Source of the DNA: Budorcas taxicolor
Taxonomy: Eukaryota; Chordata; Mammalia; Artiodactyla; Bovidae
DNA: 64,000 nt
Assembly (NCBI RefSeq): GCF_023091745.1
Contig: NC_068920.1
Span: 2,914,001-2,978,000, forward strand
Reading direction: 5' to 3'
The translations under genes were made by a program, and so were the position numbers. Numbering within the stretch: position 1 is the stretch's first letter; each line of letters begins with the position of its first letter. Shown here piece by piece: positions 12,888 to 25,370 of this stretch. Below the pieces are notes generated by a model that ran no database searches, was not told the DNA's origin, and saw only the letters and a program-made list of their open reading frames with translations.

Positions 12888-13236
12888 AATTGACGGGAAC
12901 GCCGGGAACTCTTTCCCGGCGAAGCAGGGAAAGGATCCCTCATCTCGAGCTACAAGGCGGAAACGGGGTTGCTCTGGTTGTGGGCGGGACCCTCGTGTTT
13001 CCTCTCGAGTGGAGACGGGTATGTCGGGGAACTGCTTGAGTTGCACCAAGGGTGTGAAGGACACTTTCGAAGTTCCAGAGGTGAAGTGTGATCAGCCTCG
13101 AGACGCCTCAGCGGAAATGGGCCTCATCTCGCCTGGAGGGGAGAACCTCCTGGATTTTCTCGACTTCCAGCAGGTCTTCTCGAGTTACGACGGGGACCTA
13201 AGGGACCCGCTCTGGTGGCCTCAGGAAAGGCCATTC

Positions 13237-13736
13237 NNNNNNNNNNNNNNNNNNNNNNNNNNNNNNNNNNNNNNNNNNNNNNNNNNNNNNNNNNNNNNNN
13301 NNNNNNNNNNNNNNNNNNNNNNNNNNNNNNNNNNNNNNNNNNNNNNNNNNNNNNNNNNNNNNNNNNNNNNNNNNNNNNNNNNNNNNNNNNNNNNNNNNNN
13401 NNNNNNNNNNNNNNNNNNNNNNNNNNNNNNNNNNNNNNNNNNNNNNNNNNNNNNNNNNNNNNNNNNNNNNNNNNNNNNNNNNNNNNNNNNNNNNNNNNNN
13501 NNNNNNNNNNNNNNNNNNNNNNNNNNNNNNNNNNNNNNNNNNNNNNNNNNNNNNNNNNNNNNNNNNNNNNNNNNNNNNNNNNNNNNNNNNNNNNNNNNNN
13601 NNNNNNNNNNNNNNNNNNNNNNNNNNNNNNNNNNNNNNNNNNNNNNNNNNNNNNNNNNNNNNNNNNNNNNNNNNNNNNNNNNNNNNNNNNNNNNNNNNNN
13701 NNNNNNNNNNNNNNNNNNNNNNNNNNNNNNNNNNNN
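13237..13736. other. Assembly gap 1 (500 N placeholder)
   Basis: Exactly 500 N. Reading monomer phase on both sides, the left flank stops in GGCCATTC and the right flank resumes at CTCTCCTGTCC; in intact monomers these points are separated by only about 34 bp. The missing length is therefore about 34 bp plus a whole number of ~816-bp monomers (34, 850, 1,666 and so on), never 500. The N count is a convention, not a measurement. Confidence 0.97.
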
Positions 13737-16294
13737 CTCTCCTGTCCATGCCGTGGCCAAAGACCTTGTGTGGAGTCGGGGCCAGAACCTGAGGATTCCT
13801 CTCCAGTGATGCCATGGATCTTGGGGTGCTTCTGAGTCTCCCCAGGGGAGTCAGGCCTCGTCTCGAGTGGGGACATGGACGTGCGCTTTCCTCCCGAGCT
13901 GCAGCTGTAGTGTCACGCTTCCTGTCACGTGGATCAAGGGATCTGTGGCTTTCCCTCGAGGCTTTCTCTCGAGGCTTTCCCACGAGGCTTTCCCAAAGGG
14001 ATGTGCCACGTGCCACCTTGGTGTGAGTCGATCCTCGGCGTGAAAGACGAGCCGGTGAAGGGAAAAGAGGTTCCTCTGGAATGGACTGAGACATCTGGGG
14101 GACTCTTGGAATGGTGGCACGACCCTGGAGTTCCTCTCGCCATTCCTGTTGAGAGGGCCTCCTCTTGAGATGCGACGGGAACGCCGGGAACTCTTTCCCG
14201 ACGAAGCAGGGAAAGGATCCCTCATCTCGAGCTACGAGGCGGAAACGGGGCTCCTCTGGATGTGGTCGGTACCCTCGTGTTTCCTCTCGAGTGGAGACGG
14301 TTATGTCGGGGAACTTCTTGATTTGCACCAAGGGTGTGAAGGACCCTTTCGAAGTTCCAGAGGTGAGGTGTGATCAGCCTCGAGACGCCTCAGCGGAAAT
14401 GGGCCTCATCTAGCCTGGAGGGGAGAAACTCCTGGATGTGCTCGAGTTGGGGCAGGTCTTCTCGAGTTACGACGGGGACCTCAGGGACGCGCTCTGGTGG
14501 CCTCAGGAAAGGAGAGTCCCCGTGCGAGTTGCTAGGGGCCATCTCGGGATTCCTCTCCCGTCGATGCCGGGGCCTAAGACCTTGTGTGGAGTCGGGGCCG
14601 GAACCTGAGGTTTCCTCTCCAGTGTTGCCATGGATCTTGGGGGGCTTGTGAGTCTCCCCAGGGGAGTCAGGCCTCGTCTCCACTGGGGGCACGCACATGC
14701 GCTTTCCTCCCCTAGCTGCAGCAGTAGTGTCACGCTTCCTGTCACGTGGATCAAGGGATCTGTGGCTTTCCCTCGAGGCTTTCCCTCGAGGCTTTCCCAC
14801 AGGCCCGTGCAAGGTGCCACCTTGGTGTAAGTCGATCCTCGGTGTGAAAAACGAGCCGGTGAAGGAAAAAGAGGTTCCTCTGGAATGGACTGAGACATCT
14901 GGGGGACTCTTGGATTGGTGGCACGACCCTGGAGTTCCTCTCGCCGTTCCTGTTGAGAGGGCCTCCTATTGAGATGCGACGGGAAGGCCGGGAACTCTTT
15001 CCCGACGAAGCAGGGAAAGGATCCCTCATCTCGAGCTATGAGGCACAAACGGGGCTCCTCTGGATGTGGGCGGGACCCTCGTGTTTCCTCTCGAGTGGAG
15101 ACGGGTATGTCGGGGAACTTCTTGATTTGCACCAAGGGTTTGAAGGACCCTTTCGAAGTTCCAGAGGTGAGGTGTGATCAGCCTCGAGACGCCTCAGCGG
15201 AAATAGGCTTCATCTCGCCTGGAGGGGAGAACCTCCTGGATTTTCTCGAGTTGCCGCAGGTCTTCTCGTGTTACGACGGGGTCCTCAGGGACCCGATCTG
15301 TTGGCCTCAAGAAAGAACAGTCCCCATGCGAGAAGCTTGGGGCCCTCTCCGGATAACCCTCCCGTCCATGCCAGGGCCTAAGACCTTGTGTGGAGTCCGG
15401 GGCCAGAACCTGAGGATTCCTCTCCAGTGTTGCCATGTATCTTTGGGTGCTTCTGAGTCTCCCCAGGGGAGTCAGGCCTCGTCTCGAGTGGGGGCATGCA
15501 CGTGCGTTTTCCTCCCGAGCTGCAGCAGTAGTGTCACGCTTCCTGTCACGTGGATCAAGGGATCTGTGGCTTTCCCTCGAGGCTTTCCCACGAGGCTTTC
15601 CCACAGGCCCGTTCCACGTGCCACCTTGGTGTGAGTCGATCCTCGGCGTGAATGACGAGCCGGTGAAGGGAAAAGAGGTTCCTCTGGAATGGACTGAGTC
15701 ATCTGGGGGACTCTTGGGATGGTGGGACGACCCTGGAGTTCCTCTCGCCGTTCCTGTTGAGAGGGCCTCCTCTTGAGGTGCGACGGGAACGCCGGGAACT
15801 CTTTCCCGACGAAGCTGGGAAAGGATCCCTCATCTCGAGCTACGAGCGGAAACGGGGCGCCTCTGGATGGGGGCAGGACCCTCGTGTTTCCTCTCGAGTG
15901 GAGACGATTATGTCTGGGAACTTCTTGATTTGCACCAAGGGTGTGAAGGACCCTTTCGAAGTTCCAGAGGTGAGGTGTGATCAGCCTCGAGACGCCTCAG
16001 CGGAAATGGGCCTCATCTGGCCTGGAGGGGAGAACCTCCTGGATTTTCTCGAGTTGCGGCAGGTCTTCTCGAGTTACGACGGGGACCTCAGGGACCCGCT
16101 CTGGTGGACTCAGGAAAGGCCAGCCCCATGCGAGTTGATAGGCGCCATCTCGGGATTCCTCTCCCGTCCATGCCGGGGCCTAAGACTTTGTGTGGAGTCG
16201 GGGCTGGAACCTGAGGATTCCTCTCCAGTGTTGCCATGGATCTTGGGGTGCTTCTGAGTCTCCCCAGGGGAGTCAGGCCTCGTCTCGAGTGGGG

Positions 16295-16308
16295 GCATGC
16301 ACGTGCGC
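16295..16308 (+). other. Alternating purine-pyrimidine tract (Z-DNA-prone)
   Basis: GCATGCACGTGCGC, 14 bases of perfect purine/pyrimidine alternation, flanked by G and T runs. Present with few changes in almost every monomer; in the 7264 monomer it is extended to 16 bases (7781-7796). Z-DNA formation is a known tendency of such tracts, not shown here. Confidence 0.6.
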
Positions 16309-16434
16309 TTTCCTCCCGAGCTGCAGCAGTAGTGTCACGCTTCCTGTCACGTGGATCAAGGGATCTGTGGCTTTCCCTCGAGGCTTTCCCTCGAGGCTTT
16401 CCCACGAGGCTGTCCCACAGGGCTGTGCCACGTG
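16300..16434 (+). other. Three CACGTG E-boxes in one monomer
   Basis: CACGTG at 16300-16305, 16348-16353 and 16429-16434, spaced 48 and 81 bp. The same three positions are kept in most monomers; type Y and C monomers lose the third (CCAGGTGCC). CACGTG is the core bound by bHLH-ZIP factors such as USF and MYC/MAX, sensitive to methylation of its central CpG. Function here is unknown. Confidence 0.55.
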
Positions 16435-18814
16435 CCACCTTGGTGTGAGTCGATCCTCGTCGTGAAAGACGAGCCGGTGAAGGGAAAAGAGGTTCCTCTG
16501 GAATGGACTGAGACATCTGGGCGACTCTTGGAATGCTGGCACGACCCTGGAGTTCCTCTCGCCGTTCCTGTTGATAGGGCCTCCTCTTGAGATGTGACGG
16601 GTACGCCGGGAACTCTTTCCCGAGGAAGCAGGGAAAGGATCCCTCATCTGGAGCCACGAGGCGGAAACGGGGCTCCTCTGGATGTGGGTGGGACCCTCGT
16701 GTTTCCTCTCGAGTGGAGACGGGTATGTCGGGGAATTTCTTGATTTGCACCAAGGGTTTGAAGGACCCTTTCGCAGTTCCAGAGGTGAGGTGTGATCAGC
16801 CTCGAGAAGCCTCAGCGGAAATGGGCCTCATCTCGCCTGGAGGGGAGAACCTCCTGGATTTTCTCGAGTTGTGGCACGTCTTCTCGTATTACGACGGGGA
16901 CCTCAGGGACCCGCTCTGGTGGCCTCAGGAAAGAACAGTCCTCATGCGAGAAGCTTGGGGCCCTCTCGGGATTCCTCTCCCCTCCATGCCGGGTCCAAAT
17001 ACCTTGTGTGGAGTCGGGGCTGATCCTGAGGATTCCTCTCCAGTGTTGCCATGGATCTTTGGGGGCTTCCGAGTCTCCCCAGGGGAGTCAGGCCTCATCT
17101 CGAGTGGGGGCATGCACGTGCGCTTTCCTGCCGAGCTGCAGCAGTAGTGTCTGGCTTCCTGTCACGTTGATCAAGGAATCTGTGGCTTTCCCTCGAGGCT
17201 TTCCCTCGAGGCTTTCCACGAGGCTTTCCCACAGGGCTGTGCCACGTACCACCTTGGTGTGAGTCGATCCTCGGCGTGAAAGACGAGCCGGTGAAGGGAA
17301 AAGAGGTTCCTCTGGAATGGACTGAGACACCTGGGCGACTCTTGGAATGCTGGCACGACCCTGGAGTTCCTCTCGCCATTCCTGTTGAGACGGCCTATTC
17401 TTGAGATGCGACGGGAACGCCGGGAACTCTTTCCCGACGAAGCAGGGAACGGATCCCTCATCTCGAGCTATGAGGCACAAACGGGGCTCCTCTGGATGAG
17501 GGCGGGATCCTCGTGATTCATCTCGAGTGGAGACGGTTATGTCAGGGAACTTCTTGATTTGCACCAAGGGTGTGAAGGACCCATTTCGAAGTTCCAGAGC
17601 TGAGGTGTGATCAGCCTCGAGACGCCTCAGCGGAAATGGGCCTCATCTCGCCTGGAGGGGAGAACCTCCTGGATTTTCTCGAGTTGCGGCAGGTCTTCTC
17701 GAGTTACGACGGGGACCTCAGGGACCCGCTCTGGTGGACTCAGGAAAGGCCAGCCCCATGCGAGTTGATAGGCGCCATCTCGGGATTCCTCTCCCGTCCA
17801 TGCCGGGGCCTAAGACCTTGTGTGGAGTCGGGGCCGGAACCTGAGGATTCCTCTCCAGTGTTGCCATGGATCTTGGGATGCTTCTGAGTCTCCCCAGCGG
17901 AGTCAGGCCTCGTCTCGACTGGGGGCATGCACGTGCGCTTTCCACTCGAACAGCAGCAGTAGTGTCACGCTTCCTGTCACGTGGATCAAGGGATCGGTGG
18001 CTTTCCCTCGAGGCTTTCCCTCGAGGCTTTCCCACGAGGCTTTCCCACAGGCCCGTTCCAGGTGCCACCTTGGTGTAAGTCTATCCTCGGTGTGAAAAAC
18101 GAGCCGCTGAAGGGAAAAGAGGTTCCTCTGGAATGGACTGAGACATCTGGGGGACTCTTGGATTGGTGGCACGACCCTGGAGTTCCTCTCGCCGTTCCTG
18201 TTGAGACGGCCTCCTATTGAGATGTGACTGGAAGGCCGGGAACTCTTTCCCGACGAAGCAGGGAAAGGATCCCTCATCTCGAGCTACGAGGCAGAAACGG
18301 GGCTCCTCTGGATGTGGGCGGGACCCTCGTGTTTCCTCTCGAGTGGAGACGGGTATGTCGGGGAACTTCTTGAAATGCACCAAGGATGTGAAGGACCCTT
18401 TCGAAGTTCCAGAGGTGAGGTGTGATGAGCCTCGAGACGCCTCAGCGGAAATGGGCCTCATCTCGCCTGGAGGGGAGAACCTCCTGGATTTTCTCGAGTT
18501 GCCGCAGGTCTTCTCGAGTTTCGACGGGGACCTCAGGGACCCGCTGTGGTGGCCTCAGGAAAGGCCAGTCCCCATGCGAGTTGCTAGGGGCCCTCTCGGG
18601 ATTCCTCTCCCGTCCATGCCGGGGCCTAAGACCTTGTGTGGAGTCGGGGCCGGATCCTGAGGATTCCTCTCCAGTGTTGCCATGGATCTTTGGGGGCTTC
18701 CGAGTCTCCCCAGGGGAGTCAGGCCTCATCTCGAGTGGGGGCATGCACGTGCGCTTTCCTGCCGAGCTGCAGCAATAGTGTCTGGCTTCCTGTCACGTGG
18801 ATCAAGGGATCTGG

Positions 18815-18853
18815 GGCTTTCCCTCGAGGCTTTCCCACGAGGCTTTCCCACAG
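18815..18853 (+). repeat. 13-bp inner tandem repeat, three-copy allele
   Basis: Three copies of the 13-bp unit in a monomer of 803 bp. Three-copy alleles are the rule in monomer types A, B, X and Z of the central zone, which are 802/803 bp long. Confidence 0.9.
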
Positions 18854-21800
18854 GCCCGTTCCACGTGCCACCTTGGTGTGAGTCGATCCTCGGCGTGAAT
18901 GACGAGCCGGTGAAGGGAAAAGAGGTTCCTCTGGAATGGACTGAGTTATCTGGGGGACTCTTGGGATGGTGGGACGACCCTGGAGTTCCTCTCGCCGTTC
19001 CTGTTGAGAGGGCCTCCTCTTGAGGTGCGACGGGAACGCCGGGAACTCTTTCCCGACGAAGCAGGGAAAGGATCCCTCATCTCGAGCTACGAGGCGGAAA
19101 CGGGGCGCCTCTTGATGGGGGCAGGACCCTCGTGTTTCCTCTCGAGTGGAGACGATTATGTCTGGGAACTTCTTGATTTGCACCAAGGGTGTGAAGGACC
19201 CTTTCGAAGTTCCAGAGGTGAGGTGTGATCAGCCTCGAGACGCCTCAGCGGAAATGGGCCTCATCTCGCCTGGAGGGGAGAACCTCCTGGATTTTCTCGA
19301 GTTGCGGCAGGTCTTCTCAAGTTACGACGGGGACCTCAGGGACCCGCTCTGGTGGACTCAGGAAAGGCCAGCCCAATGCGAGTTGATAGGCGCCATCTCG
19401 GGATTCCTCTCCCGTCCATGCCGGGGCCTAAGACCTTGTGTGGAGTCGGGGCCGGAACCTGAGGATTCCTCTCCAGTGTTGCCATGGATCTTGGGGTGGT
19501 TCTGAGTCTCCCCAGGGGAGTCAGGCCTCGTCTCGTGTGGGGGCATGCACGTGCGCTTTCCTCCCGAGCTGCAGCAGTAGTGTCATGCTTCCTGTCACGT
19601 GGATCAAGGGATCTGTGGCTTTCCCTCGAGGCTTTCCCTCGAGGCTGTCCCACAGGGCTGTGCCACGTGCCACCTTGGTGTGAGTCGATCCTCGGCGTGA
19701 AAGACGAGCCGGTGAAGGGAAAAGAGGTTCCTCTGGAATGGACTGAGATATCTGGGGGACTCTTGGAATGGTGGCACGTCCCTGGAGTTCCTCTCGCCGT
19801 TCCTGTTGATAGGGCCTCCTCTTGAGTTGCGACGGGAACGCCAGGAACTCTTTCCCGACGAAGCAGGGAAAGGATCGCTCACCTCGAGCTACGAGGCGGA
19901 AACGGGGCTCCTCTGGATGTGGGCGGGACCCTCGTGTTTCCTCTCGAGTGGAGACGGGTATGTCGGGGAACTTCTTGATTTGCACCAAGGGTTTGAAGGA
20001 CCGTTTCGAAGTTCCAGAGGTGAGGTGTGATCAGCCTCGAGACGCCTCAGCGGAAATGGGCCTCATATCGCCTGGAGGGGAGAACCTCCTGGATTTTCTC
20101 GAGTTGCGGCAGGTCTTCTCGTATTACGACGGGGACCTCAGGGACCCGCTCTGGTGGCCTCAGGAAAGAACAGTCCTCACGCGAGAAGCTTGGGGCCCTC
20201 TCGGGATTCCTCTCCCCTCCATGCCGGGTTCTAAGACCTTGTGTGGAGTCGGGGCTGATCCTGAGGATTCCTCTCCAGTGTTGCCATGGATCTTTGGGGG
20301 CTTCCGAGTCTCCCCAGGGGAGTCAGGCCTCATCTCGAGTGGGGGCATGCACGTGCGCTTTCCTGCCGAGCTGCAGCAGTAGTGTCTGGCTTCCTGTCAC
20401 GTGGATCAAGGGATCTGTGGCTTTCCCTCGAGGCTTTCCCTCGAGGCTTTCCCACAGGGCTGTGCCACGTGCCACCTTGGTGTGAGTCGATCCTCGGCGT
20501 GAAAGATGAGCCGTTGAAGGGAAAATAGGTACCTCTGGAATGGACTGAGACCTCTGGGGGACTCTTGGAATGGTGGCACGACCCTGGAGCTCCTCTCGCC
20601 GTTCCCGTTGAGAGGGCCTCCTCTTGAGGTGCGACGGGAACGCCGGGAACTCTTTCCCGACGAAGCAGGGAAAGGATCCCTCATCTCGAGGTACGAGGCG
20701 GAAACGGGGCGCCTCTGGATGTGGGCGGGACCCTCGTGTTTCCTCTCGAGTGGAGACGGGTATGTCGGGGAACTTCTTGATTTGCACCAAGGGTGTGAAG
20801 GACCCTTTCGAAGTTCCAGAGGTGAGGTGTGATCGGCCTCGAGACGCCTCAGCGGAAATGGGCCTCATCTCGCCTGGAGGGGAGAACCTCCTGGATTTTC
20901 TCGAGTTGTGGCAGGTCTTCTCGAGTTACGACGGGGACCTCAGGGACCCGCTCTGATGGCCTCAGGAAAGGCCAGTCCCCATCCGAGTTGCTAGGGGCCC
21001 TCTCGGGATTCCTCTCCCGTCCATGCCGGGGCCTCAGATCTTGTGTGGAGTCGCGGCCGGAACCTGAGGATTCCTCTCCAGTGTTGCCATGGATCTTGGG
21101 GTGCTTCTGAGTCTCCCCAGGGGGGTCAGGCCTCGTCTCGAGTGGGGGCATGCACGTGCGCTTTCCACTCGAACAGCAGCAGTAGTGTCACGCTTCCTGT
21201 CACGTGGATCAAGGGATCTGTGGCTTTCCCTCGAGGCTTTCCCTTGAGGCTTTCCCACGAGGCTTTCCCACAGGCCCGTGCCAGGTGCCACCTTGGTGTA
21301 AGTCTATCCTCGGTGTGAAAAACGAGCCGGTGAAGGGAAAAGAGGTTCCTCTGGAATGGACTGAGACATCTGCGGGACTCTTGGATTGGTGGCACGACCC
21401 TGGAGTTCCTCTCGCCGTTCCTGTTGAGAGGGCCTCCTCTTGAGGTGCGACGGGAACGCCGGGAACTCTTTCCCGACGAAGCAGGGAAAGGATCCCTCAT
21501 CTCAAGCTATGAGGCACAAACGGGGCTCCTCTGGATGTGGGCGGGACCCTCGTGTTTCCTCTCGAGTGGAGACGGGTATGTCGGGGAACTTCTTGATTTG
21601 CACCAAGGGTTTGAAGGACCCTTTCGAAGTTCCAGAGGTGAGGTGTGATCAGCCTCGAGACGCCTCAGCGGAAATGGGCCTCATCTCGCCTGGAGGGGAG
21701 AACCCCCTGGATTTTCTCGAGTTGTGGCAGGTCTTCTCGTATTACGATGGGGACCTCAGGGACCCGATCTGGTGGCCTCGGGAAAGAACAGTCCTCATGC

Positions 21801-24800
21801 GAGAAGCTTGGGGCCCTCTCGGGATTCCTCTCCCCTCCATGCCGGGTCCTAAGACCTTGTGTGGAGTCGGGGCTGATCCTGAGGATTCCTCTCCAGTGTT
21901 GCCATGGATCTTTGGGGGCTTCCGAGTCTCCCCAGGGGAGTCAGGCCTCATCTCGAGTGGGGGCATGCACGTGCGCTTTCCTGCCGAGCTGCAGCAGTAG
22001 TGTCTGGCTTCCTGTCACGTGGATCAAGGGATCTGTGCCTTTCCCTCGAGGCTTTCCCTCGAGGCTTTCCCACGAGGATTTCAAACAGGCCCGTGCCACA
22101 TGCCACCTTGGTGTGAGTCGATCCTCGGCGTGAATGACGAGCCGGTGAAGGGAAAAGAGGTTCCTCTGGAATGGACTGAGTCATCTGGGGGACTCTTGGA
22201 TTGGTGGCACGACCCTGGAGTTCCTCTCGCCGTTCCTGTTGAGAGGGCCTCCTCTTGAGGTGCGACGGGAACGCCGGGAACTCTTTCCTGACGAAGCAGG
22301 GAAAGGATCCCTCATCTCGAGCTACGAGGCGGAAACGGGGCGCCTCTGGATGGGGGCAGGACCCTCGTGTTTCCTCTCGAGTGGAGACGAGTATGTCGGG
22401 GAACTTCTTGATTTGCACCAAGGGTGTGAAGGACCCTTTCGAAGTTCCAGAGGTGAGGTGTGATCAGCCTCGAGACGCCTCAGCGGAAATGGGCCTCATC
22501 TCGCCTGGAGGGGAGAACCTCCTGGATTTTCTCGAGTTGCTGCAGGTCTTCTCGAGTTACGTCGGGGACCTCAGGGACCCGCTCTGGTGGCCTCAGGAAA
22601 GGCCAGTCCCCATGCGAGTTGCTAGGGGCCCTCTCGAGATTCCTCTCCCGTCCATGCCGGGGCCTAAGACCTTGTGTGGAGTTGGGGCCGGAACCTGAGG
22701 ATTCCTCTCCAGTGCTGCCAAGGATCTTGGGGTGCTTCTTAGTCTCCCCAGTGGAGTCAGGCCTCGTCTCGAGTGGGGGCATGCACGTGCGCTTTCCTCC
22801 CGAACTGCAGCAGTAGTGTCACGCTTCCTGTCACGTGGATCAAGGGATCTGTGGCTTTCCCTCGAGGCTTTCCCACGAGGCTGTGCCACAGGGCTGTGCC
22901 ACGTGCCACCTTGGTGTGAGTCGATCCTCGGCGTGAAAGACGAGCCAGTGAAGGGAAAAGATGTTCCTCTGGAATGGACTGAGACATCTGGGGGACTCTT
23001 GGCATGGTGGTACGACCCTGGAGTTTTTCTCGCCGTTCCTGTTGAGAGGGCCTCCTCTTGAGATGCGACGGGAACGCCAGGAACTCTTTCCCGACGAAGC
23101 AGGGAAAGGATCCGTCACCTCGAGCTACGAGGCGGAAATGGGGCTCCTCTGGATGTGGGCGGGACCCTCGTGATTCCTCTCGAGTGGAGACGGGTATGTC
23201 GGGGAACTTCTTGATTTGCACCAAGGGTTTGAAGGACCCTTTCGAAGTTCCAGAGGTGAGGTGTGATCAGCCTCGAGACGCCTCAGCGGAAATGGGCCTC
23301 ATCTCGCCTGGAGGGGAGAACCTCCTGGATTTTCTCGAGTTGCGGCAGGTCTTCTCGAGTTACGACGGGGACCTCAGGGACCCGCTCTGGTGGACTCAGG
23401 AAAGGCCAGCCCCATGCGAGTTGATAGGCGCCATCTCGGGATTCCTCTCCCGTCCATGCCGGGGCCTAAGACCTTGTGTGGAGTCGGGGCCGGAACCTGA
23501 GGATTCCTCTCCAGTGTTGCCATGGATCTTGGGATACTTCTGAGTCTCCCCAGCAGAGTCAGGCCTCGTCTCGTGTGGGGGCATGCACATGCGCTTTCCT
23601 CCCGAGCTGCAGCAGTAGTGTCACGCTTCCTGTCACGTGGATCAAGGGATCTGTGGCTTTCCCTCGAGGCTTTCCCTCGAGGCTTTCCCACGAGGCTTTC
23701 CCACAGGGCTGTGCCACGTGCAACCTTGGTGTGAGTCGATCCTCGGCGTGAAAGACGAGCCGGTGAAGGGAAAAGAGGTTCCTCTGGAATGGACTGAGAC
23801 ATCTGGGGGACTCTTAGAATGGTGGCACCACCCTGGAGTTCCTCTCGCCGTTCCTGTTGAGAGGGCCTCCTGTTGACATGCGACGGGAACGCCGGGAACT
23901 CTTTCCCGATGAAGTAGGGAAAGGATCCCAGATCTCGAGCTACGAGGCGGAAACGGGGCTCCTCTGGATGTGGGCGTGACCCTCGCGTTTCCTCTCGAGT
24001 GGAGACGGGTATGTCGGGGAACTTCTTGATTTTCCTCAAGGATGTCAAGGACTCTTTCGAAGTTCCAGAGGTGAGGTGTGATCAGCCTCGAGACGCCTCA
24101 GCGGAAATGGGCCTCATCTCGCCTGGAGGGGAGAACCTCCTGGATTTTCTCGAGTTGTGGCAGGTCTTCTCGAGTTACGATGGGGACCTCAGGGACCCGC
24201 TCTGGTGGCCTCAGGAAAGGCCAGTCCCCATCCGAGTTGCTAGGGGCCCTCTCGGGATTCCTCTCCCGTCCATGCCGGGGCCTCAGATCTTGTGTGGAGT
24301 CGCGGCCGGAACCTGAGGATTCATCTCCAGTGTTGCCATGGATCTTGGGGTGCTTCTGAGTCTCCCCAGGGGAGTCAGGCCTCGTCTCGACTGGGGGCAT
24401 GCACGTGCGCTTTCCACTCGAACAGCAGCAGTAGTGTCACGCTTCCTGTCACGTGGATCAAGGGATCGGTGGCTTTCCCTCGAGGCTTTCCCTCGAGGCT
24501 TTCCCACGAGGCTTTCCCACAGGCCCGTTCCAGGTGCCACCTTGGTGTAAGTCTATCCTCGGTGTGAAAAACGAGCCGCTGAAGGGAAAAGAGGTTCCTC
24601 TGGAATGGACTGAGACATCTGGGGGACTCTTGGATTGGTGGCACGACCCTGGAGTTCCTCTCGCCGTTCCTGTTGAGACGGCCTCCTATTGAGATGCGAC
24701 GGGAAGGCTGGGAACTCTTTCCCGACGAAGCAGGGAAAGGATCCCTCATCTCGAGCTATGAGGCACAAACGGGGCTCCTCTGGATGTGGGCGGGACCCTC

Positions 24801-25359
24801 GTGTTTCCTCTCGAGTGGAGACGGGTATGTCGGGGAACTTCTTGATTTGCACCAAGGGTTTGAAGGACCCTTTCGAAGTTTCAGAGGTGAGGTGTGATCA
24901 GCCTCGAGACGCCTCAGCGGAAATAGGCCTCATCTCGCCTGGAGGGGAGAACCTCCTGGATTTTCTCGAGTTGCCGCAGGTCTTCTCGTGTTACGACGGG
25001 GTCCTCAGGGACCCGATCTGTTGGCCTCAGGAAAGAACAGTCCCCATGCGAGAAGCTTGGGGCCCTCTCCGGATACCCCTCCCGTCCATGCCGGGGCCTA
25101 AGACCTTGTGTGGAGTCGGGGCCAGAACCTGAGGATTCCTCTGCAGTGTTGCCATGGATCTTTGGGTGCTTCTGAGTCTCCCCAGGGGAGTCAGGCCTCG
25201 TCTCGAGTGGGGGCATGCACGTGCGCTTTCCTTCCGAGCTGCAGCAGTAGTGTCACGCTTCCTGTCACGTGGATCAAGGGATCTGTGGCTTTCCCTCGAG
25301 GCTTTCCCTCCAGGCTTTCCCTCGAGGCTTTCCCACAGGCCCGGGCCACGTGCACCCTT

Positions 25360-25370
25360 GGTGTGAAAGA
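25360..25370 (+). repeat. 17-bp deletion scar between GTGA repeats
   Basis: Other monomers read GGTGTGAG...CGGCGTGAAAGACG here; this F monomer (24694) reads GGTGTGAAAGACG, missing 17 bases between two GTGA words. The monomer is 799 bp, i.e. 816 minus 17. It looks like a slippage or short-homology deletion. Confidence 0.75.

Larger units (their letters stand above)
1..13236 (+). repeat. Satellite array, first contig segment
   Basis: Continuous head-to-tail satellite monomers. The phase marker RTGCGACGG (variant at 12888) starts at 770, 1560, 2374, 3189, 4005, 4820, 5636, 6450, 7264, 8080, 8895, 9683, 10499, 11286, 12101 and 12888, so spacings are 787-816 bp; the window opens inside a monomer, just after the first two bases of its GGATCC site. 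Monomers differ from one another visibly more than in the 18-51 kb zone. No mobile element, gene or unique sequence interrupts the array. Family assignment to ruminant satellite I is inferred from unit length, GC richness, CTCGAG density and ~31-bp inner periodicity, not from a database match. That it is a tandem satellite is certain; the family name is moderately sure. Confidence 0.97.
12888..18221 (+). repeat. Satellite monomers around gap 1, leading into types F-B-G-H
   Basis: Monomers start at 12888, 14170, 14974, 15778, 16592 and 17406; gap 1 interrupts the first. By shared variants, 14974 is the same type as 24694 (F: GAGGCACAAACGG, CCGATCTGTTGG), 15778 is type B of the central zone (cf. 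19025; GATGGGGGCAGGACC and GGAGACGATTATG), 16592 resembles 45685 (G: GGAGCCACGAGG) and 17406 resembles 46500 (H: GATGAGGGCGGGATCC and ACCCATTTCG). The homogeneous repertoire therefore begins at about 15 kb. The marker motif at 12888 is mutated (AATTGACGGG). Confidence 0.8.

Noticed and set aside
12883..14331. Long frames crossing gap 1 (308 and 377 codons), and similar ones over gap 2
   Set aside because: They are made of N read as open sequence; no real coding stretch supports them.
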